DNA of 64,000 nt from positions 1-64,000 of the forward strand of contig CAZUEX010000013.1 in the NCBI GenBank assembly GCA_964619535.1, given 5' to 3'. Under the pieces are notes generated by a model. The model was not told where the DNA came from and ran no database searches. It saw only the letters and a program-made list of their open reading frames with translations. Below, in pieces: positions 1 to 10,000 of this stretch (position 1 is the first letter of the stretch; each line of letters starts with the position of its first letter). The position numbers were made by a program, and so were the translations under genes. The DNA comes from Leptonema sp964619535. Lineage in GTDB: Bacteria > Spirochaetota > Leptospiria > Leptospirales > Leptonemataceae.

Positions 1-134
1 TCGGCTTAGGATGAATTCAGTGGGTCCCGCCTCAAAGTCTAACTATCACTGGGACATAGTCGGGACCAGCCCCGGAGGCAAACTCCCCTTCCCGAACGTG
101 CTAAGCGGCTGCCACAAGATGCAAGCAAACCACA

Positions 135-544
135 CGACATAATCCCATTACTATCGCATCAGATATGCTCCCATAATTATGTCGCATAGCACGCCCCACC
201 CGTTAAGGCCATGGACCATAACACAGTGGCAACACCGTCTATCTCACAACACGACATAATCCTGTTACTGTCGCATTTACTATGCTCCCATAATTATATT
301 ATGTCGCATAGCACGCCCCACCCGTTCGAGCCAGGGACTATAAGGCAATGGCAACACCGTCTATTTCACAGCACGACATAATCCTGTTACTGTCGTATCA
401 GGTATAAGACTATAAATTTATTATGTCGCGTCTTAATGGCATTAAGGGACCTTTGTTCAGGGAGGCAGATGCTAAAATACGGTCCAGCACGACATAATCC
501 CATTACTATCGCATCAGATATGCTCCCGTAATTTTATTATGTCG
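135..544. repeat. Array of four palindrome-ended ~50-55 bp units in ~120 bp period
   Basis: Four related units lie at 135-184, 252-306, 374-428 and 490-544. Each opens with CGACATAAT and closes with its exact reverse complement ATTATGTCG, enclosing a conserved core that includes ATGCTCCC in three of the four. Unit starts are 117, 122 and 116 bp apart. The spacers after units 1 and 2 are also alike (both contain CATAGCACGCCCCACCCGTT and GGCAACACCGTCTAT), so the true period there is about 120 bp; the third spacer is unrelated. Cores come in two versions (CCCATTACTATCGC in units 1 and 4, CCTGTTACTGTCG in 2 and 3), suggesting mosaic amplification. There is no gene in 1-723. A separate inverted repeat GGTCCCG/CGGGACC sits at 23-29 and 61-67. 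Confidence 0.85.
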
Positions 545-684
545 CGCACCGTCGCCGTTGCAAAAGACCACGCCGAACCAGAAACGTTTCCGTACTCCCT
601 TACATATTTCGTCCGGCAGAGCCTCAGTACATCAGCCGCTAATCCAAGCCTGCAAGCAACAAAGAGTTAAAGACCCATCACGCA

Positions 685-714
685 CCCACCCGCAGCTTTT
701 CCGACACGGGCGGG
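685..714 (-). terminator. Candidate terminator hairpin after rpoD
   Basis: Ten bases beyond the rpoD stop, on the minus strand, CCCGCCCG (714-707) can pair with CGGGTGGG (692-685) across a 14-base loop, giving 8 pairs with one G-U. No clear T-run follows, so intrinsic termination is only possible, or the hairpin may just protect the 3' end of the operon transcript. Confidence 0.4.
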
Positions 715-723
715 CACAGAGTC

Positions 724-2484
724 TTATGCGTCCAGGTAGTCTTTCAGCTTCTTGCTTCTGGATGGATGGCGCAGGCGGCGAAGGGCTTTCGCTTCGATCT
801 GACGAATCCGTTCCCGCGTTACCTGAAAGACGTATCCAACCTCTTCCAGCGTATGCGTATAACCATCTTCCAGACCAAAGCGCATCTTCAGAACCTTCTG
901 CTCCCTGGCCGGAAGGGTGTTCAGAACGGAGCGGATTTGATCGGCAAGCAGCTTGTTAGCCGTCTGATTCAGAGGCGACTCGACAACCTTGTCTTCGATA
1001 AAATCGCCCAGTTCGGAGTCTTCTTCAGAGCCAACAGGCACCTCAAGTGAGATCGGCTCTTTGGCCACGCTCTTCACGGCCTTTACACGCTGCACGGGCC
1101 AGCCCAGACGTTCGGCAAGCTCCTCTATGGTCGGCTCACGGCCATTCTCCTGCATGTACATGCGGGACTCGCGGGTTACCTTGTTGATCTGCTCGATCAT
1201 GTGAACCGGTACGCGAATCGTACGAGCCTGATCCGATATGGCCCGGGTAATGGCCTGACGAATCCACCACGTTGCATAAGTGGAAAACTTAAAGCCTTTG
1301 CGGTACTCGAACTTGTCGACGGCTTTAATCAGACCGATATTGCCTTCCTGGATCAGATCAAAGAACTGCATGCCGCGGTTGGCATATTTCTTCGCAATCG
1401 ATACAACAAGACGCAGGTTCGACTTGATGAGCTCCCGCTTCGCCTGGGCAATCTCACGCTCACCCTTGGTGATGGCCTCTCCCCATTGCAGGATTTCCTG
1501 GATGGTACAGCCAGCATCCTGCTCCATACGACGCAGCTTACGCTCGTTGTTGCGAATGTCTTTGATGATCTCGCGAACCTCGTCGATGGAGACTCCCATC
1601 TCTTTTTCGATACGATCGAGATCCTCATCTTTCTCGATAAAACGGTTATATCCTTTGATCTCTTTGACGTCTTTCTGATATTTCGCCTTCAGGCCAAGAA
1701 AGTGCCTCTGGATTTCTTTAATGCGAAAGACCATCGACTTGATCTTCTGCGAAATCCGCTGGATCTCTTTCTGCGATACGCCCATACGCCGCACCGCTTC
1801 AAAGATTTTGGCCTGGGCATCCTCAATGATTTCCTGATGTTCTCGCCACTTTTTCGAGCCTTCCGGGTACTTGCGGATCTTCGCGCGGCTATCGCTTAAC
1901 CGTTTTTCTTCTTTCGAGATGACTTCCATCTTCTCGAAGAAGAGCTTCTCAAGCTCTTTCAGCTCGGCACTGTTCAGGTAGTTTGCTTTCTCTGAATAGA
2001 TCACCTCAGAAACCTTCAGCCGGCCGGATCGGATCTTCGGCATGAGCTTCTGATAATTCACGCGCAGAAGGGTTGAGCTGAGGATCGTCTCTTCAATGAT
2101 CTTCTCGCCGTTTTCGATACGCTTCGCAAGAAAGACCTCTTTATCACCCGAAATCAGCGATACCTTGCCGATTTCACGGAGGTACAGCTTGATCGGATCA
2201 TCCGAGGCTGACACACTGGAGTCTTTCTTCTTCCTGCGCGGAGCGGCTTCTTTATCACGCGTACGGCTATTCCCCGGAATATAGTCATCCGAGGGAAGGT
2301 TTGGAGTATACTCCTCGACAACGTTAATTCCAAGACGATTGAGAAGCGTGAATACGTCCTCTATCTTCTCGGAATTAATGATCTTCTCGGGAAGATACTC
2401 GTTTATCTGGTCATAGGTGATCTCACCGTTTGCACGTCCGATTGCGATAATCTTCTGTATTTCTTCAAGGTCTTCGATGGCCAT
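724..2484 (-). CDS. rpoD: RNA polymerase primary sigma factor (sigma-70, RpoD)
   Basis: Housekeeping sigma factor that directs core RNA polymerase to -35/-10 promoters. The protein has an N-terminal region 1.1 (first ~60 residues), a non-conserved helical middle part, then region 2 (KFSTYATWWIRQAITRAI, the -10 recognition and melting helix), region 3 and region 4.2 ending in VTRERIRQIEAKALRRLRHP for -35 binding. Length of about 586 residues is normal. The reading frame stays open to a GTG at 2490, but AGGGG lies 7 bases before the ATG at 2484 and only one base before the GTG, so ATG 2484 is preferred. It is the last gene of rpsU-dnaG-rpoD, 33 bp after dnaG. Confidence 0.97.
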   Translation of the reverse strand: MAIEDLEEIQKIIAIGRANGEITYDQINEYLPEKIINSEKIEDVFTLLNRLGINVVEEYTPNLPSDDYIPGNSRTRDKEAAPRRKKKDSSVSASDDPIKLYLREIGKVSLISGDKEVFLAKRIENGEKIIEETILSSTLLRVNYQKLMPKIRSGRLKVSEVIYSEKANYLNSAELKELEKLFFEKMEVISKEEKRLSDSRAKIRKYPEGSKKWREHQEIIEDAQAKIFEAVRRMGVSQKEIQRISQKIKSMVFRIKEIQRHFLGLKAKYQKDVKEIKGYNRFIEKDEDLDRIEKEMGVSIDEVREIIKDIRNNERKLRRMEQDAGCTIQEILQWGEAITKGEREIAQAKRELIKSNLRLVVSIAKKYANRGMQFFDLIQEGNIGLIKAVDKFEYRKGFKFSTYATWWIRQAITRAISDQARTIRVPVHMIEQINKVTRESRMYMQENGREPTIEELAERLGWPVQRVKAVKSVAKEPISLEVPVGSEEDSELGDFIEDKVVESPLNQTANKLLADQIRSVLNTLPAREQKVLKMRFGLEDGYTHTLEEVGYVFQVTRERIRQIEAKALRRLRHPSRSKKLKDYLDA

Positions 2485-2517
2485 CTGCACACCCCTGGTT
2501 GGAATTCGCCGCAGCGG

Positions 2518-4377
2518 TTAAACACCGCCTCTGAGAAGCGATTTCAGTCGGAGTTTTTCCTTCTGCAAACCGTGCATGGCCAGCACAAGCGGGCCCGGAT
2601 CATTCGCGAACTTAATCTCGCTTTCCTTTTCTTTTAACTCTCTTTCCACCCTCTCCAGGCTGTGCTTGATCGACAGCTCAAGGAGGATTTCCCGCGTTAT
2701 CTTATCGGTTTTACTCTCCTTGTGCTTCAGGACGACAGGCAGGAAAAGATCTCTTACAGACGCCGGAAAGTCGGCCATTTCGGCCGGATCGCCCGTCCAG
2801 GGCTGCGCGCTGAGAGTTCGATTTTCCAGAATGCGCCAGAGCGTCTCAGAGGCAGGATCCTCAAACGCAAGATCGCTCAGGGTTTGGTGCACGGCAGGAA
2901 AGAGAGTTGGATTGAGAAAAAGATAGGCCATAAGTTCCCGTTCGATGCGAACGAGATGTGTCTCTGCCCCTTTTCGCTTCGCTGTAACCGGGGCTTCCTC
3001 ACGGTGAGTGGTCCGTGAACGCTGCGGTTTATCAAGTTCAGAGCGAATCGTCGCAGCATCGACACCGAGAATACCGGCTGCTTCATCCTGAAGCAGGTTC
3101 CGGTCCAGGTCATTTAACTCACGCAGGAGGTTGGTCAGGCGCAGGAAAGCCTGTTTACGGGTTTCAAGACCCAGCTCGGTCAGTCGCCTGTGCGCCGCTT
3201 CACTCTGCATGCTCTGAGACAGAAAATCCATGTATTCGACCGGCGGCAGCTCTTTCGAAAAGATGTCATCCAGCCGGTCCTCTTCGAGGACATGAAGCAA
3301 AAGAAAACGATGAACGGGCACCGCCTTCTCAAGCATCCGCTCAAAGATCGATGCAGCATCGGGCTGACGGCTGAAATCAAAGGGATCGGCTCCTCCGGGT
3401 AGAAAAAGGAGCCGGGCAGACTGGTTGCCTGCAAGCACCGATCTGGCGGCCTTGACTGCGGCCATGCGACCGGCCCTGTCCCCATCAAGAAAAAGTATAA
3501 CTTCGTCTGCGTAACGTGCAATCAGGCTGCGATGATCATCTGTAAAGGCCGTGCCAAGCGGAGCGACCGCTCCTTCAATGCCTGCCTCGTAAAGGCCGAT
3601 CACATCGAGATATCCTTCTACGACGATAGCCCGCCGTTGCTTCCGCAAGGCCGGCAGAGCCCGGTTCAGGCCGTACAGAAGGCGTCCCTTATGAAACAGG
3701 CTGCTATCCGGGGAATTGATATATTTGGGCTGATCTTCGGGCCGCAGAACCCGGCCACCAAAGCCAAGGCAACGGTCCGACATATCCTCGATCGGAAAGA
3801 TCACCCGATCACGGAAAAAATCGTAGATGCGGCCCGTATCGGATTTACGCACCAGACCTGCTTCCAGCAAAAGCTCTTCCTGGTCAGCGTAGCGATCAGC
3901 CAGGAACCGCCATTCCGCCGGAGCTGCACCGAGATGAAAGGTATCGATCGTTTCTTCACGCAGGCCGCGGTCCAAAAGATAACGCAGTGCATCGGCCCCC
4001 TGCGGACTTCGCAGATGCTTCTGGTACAGCGATCGGGCCTCAGAAAGCAGGTCAAGGCATGCCTTCTCCCGCCCCCCGTCGGAGGATCTGGCCTCTTCAA
4101 GGGGTATGCCCGCATAGTTCGCCAGGATTTCAACCGCTTCAGGAAAAGAAACTCCCTCCTTCTCCATTACAAATCCGAAAAGGTCTCCACTGCGGCCACA
4201 GCCAAAGCAGTGGAAGATGCCTTTTTCAGGAGTAACGGTGAAGGAAGGTGTCTTTTCGCCATGGAAGGGACAGAGCCCTTTCAGGTAACGCCCCTGTTTC
4301 TTCAGGGCTACAAAGCGGCCGATGTACTGGTCGATGGATACGGCATCGAGGATTCTCTGTTTCAGAGCTTCTTTCAT
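2518..4377 (-). CDS. dnaG: DNA primase
   Basis: Synthesises RNA primers for replication together with the replicative helicase. The N-terminal zinc finger is intact (CPFHGEKTPSF then FHCFGCGRSGD, giving the C-H-C-C ligands at about residues 37-61). The TOPRIM core follows, with VVEGYLDVIGLYEAGI and the acidic FLDGDRAG motif. The C-terminal ~150 residues are a divergent helicase-binding domain ending in a charged helix. The length of 619 residues is typical. It sits 68 bp after rpsU and 33 bp before rpoD, the classic macromolecular synthesis operon order. No strong ribosome-binding site is seen before the ATG, which may keep primase expression low between two highly expressed genes. Confidence 0.97.
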   Translation of the reverse strand: MKEALKQRILDAVSIDQYIGRFVALKKQGRYLKGLCPFHGEKTPSFTVTPEKGIFHCFGCGRSGDLFGFVMEKEGVSFPEAVEILANYAGIPLEEARSSDGGREKACLDLLSEARSLYQKHLRSPQGADALRYLLDRGLREETIDTFHLGAAPAEWRFLADRYADQEELLLEAGLVRKSDTGRIYDFFRDRVIFPIEDMSDRCLGFGGRVLRPEDQPKYINSPDSSLFHKGRLLYGLNRALPALRKQRRAIVVEGYLDVIGLYEAGIEGAVAPLGTAFTDDHRSLIARYADEVILFLDGDRAGRMAAVKAARSVLAGNQSARLLFLPGGADPFDFSRQPDAASIFERMLEKAVPVHRFLLLHVLEEDRLDDIFSKELPPVEYMDFLSQSMQSEAAHRRLTELGLETRKQAFLRLTNLLRELNDLDRNLLQDEAAGILGVDAATIRSELDKPQRSRTTHREEAPVTAKRKGAETHLVRIERELMAYLFLNPTLFPAVHQTLSDLAFEDPASETLWRILENRTLSAQPWTGDPAEMADFPASVRDLFLPVVLKHKESKTDKITREILLELSIKHSLERVERELKEKESEIKFANDPGPLVLAMHGLQKEKLRLKSLLRGGV

Positions 4378-4445
4378 CCGGACATGGAAAAGTTAACGAA
4401 TTATGCCAGAACCGGAAACCGCGGATCTACCGCATCTGCAAATTT

Positions 4446-4655
4446 TCAGGAGCGATCACGCCTGAGCATCATCATCTTGCGTTTATCGCGTTTGCGCTGA
4501 GCCGCTTCGATTTTACGCTTCCTCTTTTCAGAAGGCTTCTCAAAAAACTCCCTGCGCTTAATTTCAGATTGAATACCTGAATTCACGCACTCTTTCTTAA
4601 ACCTTTTCAGGGCGGACTCAATGGACTCGCCTTCTCGCACAATAACGCCGATCAT
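4446..4655 (-). CDS. rpsU: 30S ribosomal protein S21
   Basis: Small basic ribosomal protein of the 30S platform. The 69 residues begin MIGVIVREGESIESALKRFK and continue to a Lys/Arg-rich tail (RKRKIEAAQRKRDKRK), which matches the family in length and pattern. The frame extends upstream to 5027 without a stop, but GGAGG at four bases before ATG 4655 and the family's usual N-terminus fix the start here. First gene of the macromolecular synthesis operon; its promoter must lie in the 168 bp gap shared with the divergent gene at 4824, where a TTGACA box is present on this strand at 4721-4716 without a convincing partner -10. Confidence 0.95.
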   Translation of the reverse strand: MIGVIVREGESIESALKRFKKECVNSGIQSEIKRREFFEKPSEKRKRKIEAAQRKRDKRKMMMLRRDRS

Positions 4656-4823
4656 ACTCCTCCGATTAAAACAGACAACAGATAATAGGAGCCAGATTCT
4701 GACCGGTCGTTTCCATGTCAACCGGAATGCATTATTTTTGTCGGTTTTTACCTTCTGTACGGGCGGATGGCTGCCCCAGAAGACGGCTGGACGACATAAA
4801 TTCGTTATGGGGACGAAAAATTG

Positions 4824-5096
4824 ATGAACCAATTCCCGGAACCGGCCGAAATTATCGAAGTAACTGCGGAGGAAACGGCCTTGAAACTGACAGATAGAGA
4901 ATTCCTGAAACAGCTCAGTCGATACATTCAATATCGCGGCATTGACATTGTGCTGCACATGCGCGACGGATCGACCGTAGAACTGGACAAGAATCGTCGT
5001 ATGGACGGACGCATGATCATCTGCCACAGCCGCACAGGCGGGCAGGAATTCATTCCGGTCGATGACATTCGCAGCGCAGAGTTCTTTGCCGCCTGA
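4824..5096 (+). CDS. Small conserved-looking protein of unknown function
   Basis: I do not recognise a family. The 90-residue product starts MNQFPEPAEIIEVTAEETAL and has a short beta-rich C-terminal half (IDIVLHMRDGSTVELDKNRR ... GGQEFIPVDDIRSAEFF) that looks like a small barrel of the SH3 or Sm type, an inference from the strand-turn-strand pattern. It has no signal peptide or membrane segment, so it is probably cytoplasmic. A TTG codon precedes the ATG, but GGGGAC 8-9 bases upstream favours ATG 4824. It is divergent from rpsU and converges, with 1 bp between stops, on the gene at 5098. Confidence 0.7.
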   Translation: MNQFPEPAEIIEVTAEETALKLTDREFLKQLSRYIQYRGIDIVLHMRDGSTVELDKNRRMDGRMIICHSRTGGQEFIPVDDIRSAEFFAA

Positions 5097-5097
5097 C

Positions 5098-6036
5098 CTA
5101 AAGCTTCACATCATTCTTAAAGATCGTTCTAAGAAGCCCTGCATCGGCAGGGCTTATGTGTTTTCTGTTCACCAGGTCGATCAACATCAAATTCTGGATC
5201 TCAAAATCCTCTGATACCAGCATCTCATAAATCTCATTCATGATGGCATCCCTTGTCTCTTCGGGCCTGCCTGTATATTCGGCCTCAATGGCAACGATCC
5301 GTCGCTCCAGTCCGGCCTCAAGACGCTTGACGATGTCCAGGTATTCCAGCTTATCCTTTACCTCATCCGGCAGGTACCCAATGATATCGCGAGACGTCAA
5401 AAACGTATAAAAGCGAAGATCGTAGACGCCTGCAGGGACTACCTTCAGGATCTCGGGTCGCTTCTTCGTAATTTCAATAAGAATAAACTGCCTTAGCTCA
5501 TCCGGAGCATAGATCATCAACACCGGAATGATGATGGGACGGCTGCGCAGGATAATCGAGATAATATTGCTCAGCCGACTTTCGTCCAGGTCGCGCAGAT
5601 ACAGAAACTTCAGACCGGTGTTGCGCTGCCGGCTGGCGAGAAGCGTTTCCATGGAGACGCGCACGTCGGCATAGTCCTTTACATCAAGGAAGGTTTCGCC
5701 ACCGGATCGATCCAGCTCCTCGACGAGACGACTCAGATGCACCAGAAACTGCGGATCTTCGTTTGCGTCCCCGAAAAGAGAAAGGAGCATCAGCCGGATC
5801 TCCTCCTCCATGAGATACATGATGGAGGTGTCGGTCAGACGATCGAGCAGAGCCACGGCCGTCTTTGCATCAAGGATGTTCAGCAAATAGATGATGATGC
5901 TGGTATACTTCCCCGTAAAACGCTCCAGAACATCGTGTGGAAGGTCCAGGATGTCACGGGCCGTCTTCTTCAGCCTGAGAAAGTTCAGCTTTTCGAAGAT
6001 CTCATCGATATCGCCGGCTCTGTGCTCATCCAGCAT
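5098..6036 (-). CDS. Uncharacterised helical-repeat protein
   Basis: 312-residue soluble protein with no family I can name. It is almost wholly alpha-helical with repeating Leu/Ile-rich helices (ARDILDLPHDVLERFTGKY, LLNILDAKTAVALLDRLTD), recalling in pattern only the right-handed helical repeats of the MgtE N-domain or FliG. No catalytic motif, signal peptide or transmembrane segment is visible. Its ATG overlaps the stop of the upstream TPR gene by one base (TGATG at 6038-6034), so the two are translationally coupled and probably work together. The 3' end abuts the convergent gene at 4824. Confidence 0.7.
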   Translation of the reverse strand: MLDEHRAGDIDEIFEKLNFLRLKKTARDILDLPHDVLERFTGKYTSIIIYLLNILDAKTAVALLDRLTDTSIMYLMEEEIRLMLLSLFGDANEDPQFLVHLSRLVEELDRSGGETFLDVKDYADVRVSMETLLASRQRNTGLKFLYLRDLDESRLSNIISIILRSRPIIIPVLMIYAPDELRQFILIEITKKRPEILKVVPAGVYDLRFYTFLTSRDIIGYLPDEVKDKLEYLDIVKRLEAGLERRIVAIEAEYTGRPEETRDAIMNEIYEMLVSEDFEIQNLMLIDLVNRKHISPADAGLLRTIFKNDVKL

Positions 6037-6854
6037 CAGTCTGCATCTCCATACAGGGACAGTTGTTCAATATCTTCGATGAGCTGCCTGGCCGACTCTG
6101 CCCATTCTCCTTCACCGATCTGAACAACGGCCTGCAAAGCCTGCAGGGCTGGCTCCCTGTAATTCAAAGATAGATAGAGCAAACCAAGACTGTAGAAGGC
6201 TTCGGGTAAAGGCCTGATCTGTATGCATGAATGATAGGCACGTATGGCAGCGGCATACTCTTCTCTCTGTACATGACAGCCGGCAATGTTGTACAGGGCC
6301 TCTGCGCAGCTGCCGTCCAGTGCATGGGCCTGTTCGTAGGAACGGATGGCATCCCCAAACCGGCCTCGCCTGTATTGCAGATTGCCCATCTCTATCCAGG
6401 CCTCCGGGGAATCCGGATGTTCGTCCAGATACTGCTGTAAGCGACGCTCAAGCTCTTCTTCTTCGGGACTGTCGGCAAAGAGGGTCTGCAGCCGATCCTG
6501 TGTATTCGGTAAAACCGAAACCTCGGTCTGCATCGGTGCAGAGAAGCTAAAAAGGAGCTGACCCGTGCCCGGCTCCTCCATTCGGCTGTCTCTCTGGATA
6601 ACAAGGTCATGACTGAGCACGCCTGCTTCGGAGCGATACACAACAAGCTGGTGCAGTTCCTTCTGCTCCTGATGGGCAGCCTGTTTCAGCTTCAGCAGCC
6701 TGGCCGGGCGAAAGCCCATCGCAAGACATTGCTGAAGAAAGCGGCGTCTTCGTTTTCCGATCAGGCTGGAGTCACCTGGATCCGGCAGCAGTCCCTTTTT
6801 CTTCCAGTAGCGGCTGCTGCCCTCAGACAACGGATATGCATCCGAATAGCTCAT
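6036..6854 (-). CDS. TPR protein with a MerR-like N-terminal segment
   Basis: About 272 residues. The N-terminus (YPLSEGSSRYWKKKGLLPDP, then RRRFLQQCLAMGFRPARLL) follows the MerR winged-helix pattern: R-Y-x-x-K-K-G-L-L-P, then an arginine-rich helix, then 'MGF' before the recognition-helix equivalent. The middle (~70-130) is unclassified. The last ~130 residues are tetratricopeptide repeats (EAWIEMGNLQYRRGRFGDAI, AEALYNIAGCHVQREEYAAA, EAFYSLGLLYLSLNYREPAL). ATG 6854 is chosen because GGTGGA lies 8 bases upstream; the frame also reaches a TTG at 6890. Coupled to the gene at 5098 by a one-base overlap. A DNA-binding role is an inference from the motif alone. Confidence 0.7.
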   Translation of the reverse strand: MSYSDAYPLSEGSSRYWKKKGLLPDPGDSSLIGKRRRRFLQQCLAMGFRPARLLKLKQAAHQEQKELHQLVVYRSEAGVLSHDLVIQRDSRMEEPGTGQLLFSFSAPMQTEVSVLPNTQDRLQTLFADSPEEEELERRLQQYLDEHPDSPEAWIEMGNLQYRRGRFGDAIRSYEQAHALDGSCAEALYNIAGCHVQREEYAAAIRAYHSCIQIRPLPEAFYSLGLLYLSLNYREPALQALQAVVQIGEGEWAESARQLIEDIEQLSLYGDAD

Positions 6855-7051
6855 ACGTTCATTCCACCAGGGTCCCCGGATCGGGAGCAATAGTCCTCGT
6901 CGGCGCTAATAACATCGGCATTTTGTCCGTTTACTTTGCGCTGTCCTCCGAATTTTCTCCCTGCAGCCAGCAGAAGGCTTCAGGGAGCATAGAGTACGGG
7001 CCAGAGGAAAGTACTTGATCAGCCCGGAACACCTGATTAGCTTTTCCCATC

Positions 7052-10000
7052 ATGGGCTCAGAACTGCAAGAAAAACAGAATCCTCCTCAATTCAACGAAA
7101 AATTTGCCCATCTGCACTTACACACAACGTACAGCCTTCTGGATGGAGCCATCCGCATCGATGAGCTGATGAAACACTGTAAGGCAAACGGTATGGACTC
7201 CGTCGCCATCACCGATCATGGCAACATGTTCGGTGTCATACACTTCTATCAGCAGGCAATCAAGCACGGAATCAAGCCCATCATCGGCAATGAATTCTAT
7301 GTTGCGCCGGGCAAGATGACAGAAACGCGAACGCTGGAAAACCTCGCTGATGGCAACAACTATCACCTGGTATTGCTTGCGCAGAATGAAACGGGCTACC
7401 GCAACCTGATTAAACTGACGTCTCGATCCTTCACCGATGGCTTCTATCGTAAACCACGCATCGACTACGACCTGCTGGCCGCTCACAGTGAAGGCCTGAT
7501 CTGTTTAACGGCATGTTTGGGCGGCGAGGTACAGAGAAAGATCCTGTCCGGAAAGCAAAAGGAAGCCGAAAACCTGGCCGGCAAGCTGGCCGAGATCTTC
7601 GGTCGCGATCGCTTCTACCTCGAAATTCAGCGCCACGGCCTTCCCGAAGAAGAGACGGTGGCCCGCGCCAACCGGGAAATCTCGAAAAGACTCGGCATCC
7701 CACTCGTGCTTACAAACGATTCGCACTTCCTAAGACGAGAAGACCATCTGACCCAGGATATTCTGCTGCGTATCAATCAGAAGAAAAGCATCGATGAGCC
7801 CCTGCAATTCGGTTTTAACGAAGAGTTCTATGTAAAATCCCCGGCTGAGATGTGGTCTCTGTTTCCAGAGATACCCGATGCCTTTTATAACACGCAGAAG
7901 ATTGCAGACATGGTAGACCTGAACTTCCAGTTCGGGAATCCTCTTCTACCACGCTTTGAGATTCCAGAAGGCTATGACCTGAATTCCTATTTTCGCAAGC
8001 TCTGCGAAGACGGACTGAAGCGTCGATACGGTGATCCCGTTCCCCAGCGCATGAAGGAGCGTTTTGAGTTCGAGCTCAATGTCATCACCGGCATGGACTT
8101 TCCGGGTTATTTTCTTATTGTACAGGACTTCATCAACTGGGCCAAACGCAATGGCATCCCCGTGGGGCCTGGACGTGGCTCTGCGGCCGGCTCCATCGTG
8201 GCCTACGCTCTTGGCATTACGGATATCGATCCCATGCGATACAATCTCCTCTTCGAGAGGTTTCTGAACCCGGACCGAAAGGAGATGCCCGATATCGATG
8301 TGGACTTCTGCGTCGACCGGCGAGAAGAAGTGATCAATTACGTTCGCGAAAAATACGGACGCGAAAACGTAGCTCAGATCATTACCTACGGTACCATGGC
8401 AGCCAAGGCCTGCATCAAGGACGTGGCACGCGTGTTGAAGATGCCCTTTGCCGAAGCCAACAAGTTCTCGGCGGCCATTCCTTCCGTTCCCAAGATCTCG
8501 CTCAATAAGGCCCTGGAAGACAGCCCGGAGTTCAAGCGTCTTACAGAGGCAAGCGATCTGAACAAGAAGATCTTTTCTGTGGCCCGGGCCCTTGAAGGGA
8601 ACTCACGCCAGACCGGTGTACATGCCGCCGGCGTGGTCATTGCTCCGGAGCCGCTGGAGAACCTCGTTCCACTGGCCACCGTTACCAACCCCGGGAACAG
8701 GGATGGCGGACGTATTCTCGTAACGCAGTTTGACATGAATACCGTTGCCCAGGTCGGCCTTGTGAAGATGGACTTTCTCGGCCTGCGCAACCTTACCGTC
8801 ATAAACAATGCCGTAAAGAGCATCGAGCAGCGAACGGGTAAGAAGATCGACATCAATTCCCTGCCCCTCGATGACAGGAATACCTACCGCATCCTGCAGG
8901 AAGGAAACCTGAAAGGGATCTTCCAGCTTGAAACATCGCCCGGCATGCGGGATTTCGTCATCCGGCTGCAGCCGGAAACCTTTGAAGACATCATCGCCCT
9001 CATTGCCATGTATCGTCCGGGCCCGCTGAACTCCGGCATGGCCGACTCCTACATCAATAGAAAGAAAGGGCGAGAGAAGGTCCACTATCCACACCCTGAC
9101 CTCGAAGAGATCCTGAAAGAAACCTACGGAGTGATCCTGTATCAGGAACAGGTGATGCAGATTGCCCAGAGGATCGGCGGCTTCACGCGAGGCCAATCCG
9201 ATGCCCTGCGCAAGGCCATGGGTAAGAAGATCCGCGAAAAGATGGCCGAGATGAAGGAGCTGTACCTCAAGGGTGCAGCCGAGCGAGGCTACGATCCGAC
9301 CTTTGCTGCAGCTCTGTACGATGACATGGCCGCCTTCGCAGAGTACGGCTTCAACAAGTCGCACTCTGCTGCCTATGCCATGGTCGTCTATCAGACGGCC
9401 TATCTGAAGGCCAACTACACGGCCGACTATATGTGTGCCGTCCTTGACTCAGAACGCCATAATACCGACTCCCTTGTTCCCTATATCCGGGAGTCCAGAG
9501 ATCTTGGACTGACCGTTCTTGGCCCCGATATCAACAGCTCGGAGCTGCGCTTCAGACTGGAAGATGACAAGACGATTCGCTTCGGGCTCGGAGCCATCAA
9601 AGGCGTCGGCGAGGCCGCTGTGGAAAAGCTGATCGAAAGCCGTAAAAGGCTTGAAAGCGGCCGGTTTAAGGGCTTTTACCACTTCCTTGAAAATATCGAC
9701 CTTCGACAGTGCAACCGTCGCATGCTTGAGGCCCTGATCCATGCAGGCTGTTTCGATTCGATGGGTTATACAAGAAAGGCCCTGATCGAAGCCGTAGAAA
9801 TGGGCATGCAGCATGCACAGTCAAAGCAAAGGGACATTGCCCAGGGGCAGAGCTCTCTTTTCGGTATGCTGGAAGAAGAGAGCGAGCCCATCCCTCGCGG
9901 AGAAGGCGTCAGAGAGTTCTCAGAACAGGAAAAGCTGCGTGCCGAAAAGCAGGTGCTCGGTATCTACTTCTCAGGCCATCCGATGCGAAAGTACGAACGG

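Noticed and set aside
131..545. CRISPR array
   Set aside because: The repeats are ~50-55 bp with diverged cores, and two of the spacers are similar to each other. No cas gene is present.
131..545. Integron attC array
   Set aside because: The unit ends lack the RYYYAAC/GTTRRRY boxes, no cassette ORFs lie between units, and no integrase is seen.
4656..4823. Complete sigma-70 promoter for rpsU
   Set aside because: A TTGACA box is present at 4721-4716, but no TATAAT-like hexamer lies at 16-18 bp spacing.
4656..5027. N-terminal extension of the rpsU reading frame
   Set aside because: The extra 124 codons have no family pattern, cross the divergent gene's start, and a good Shine-Dalgarno sequence precedes the 69-codon S21 start.
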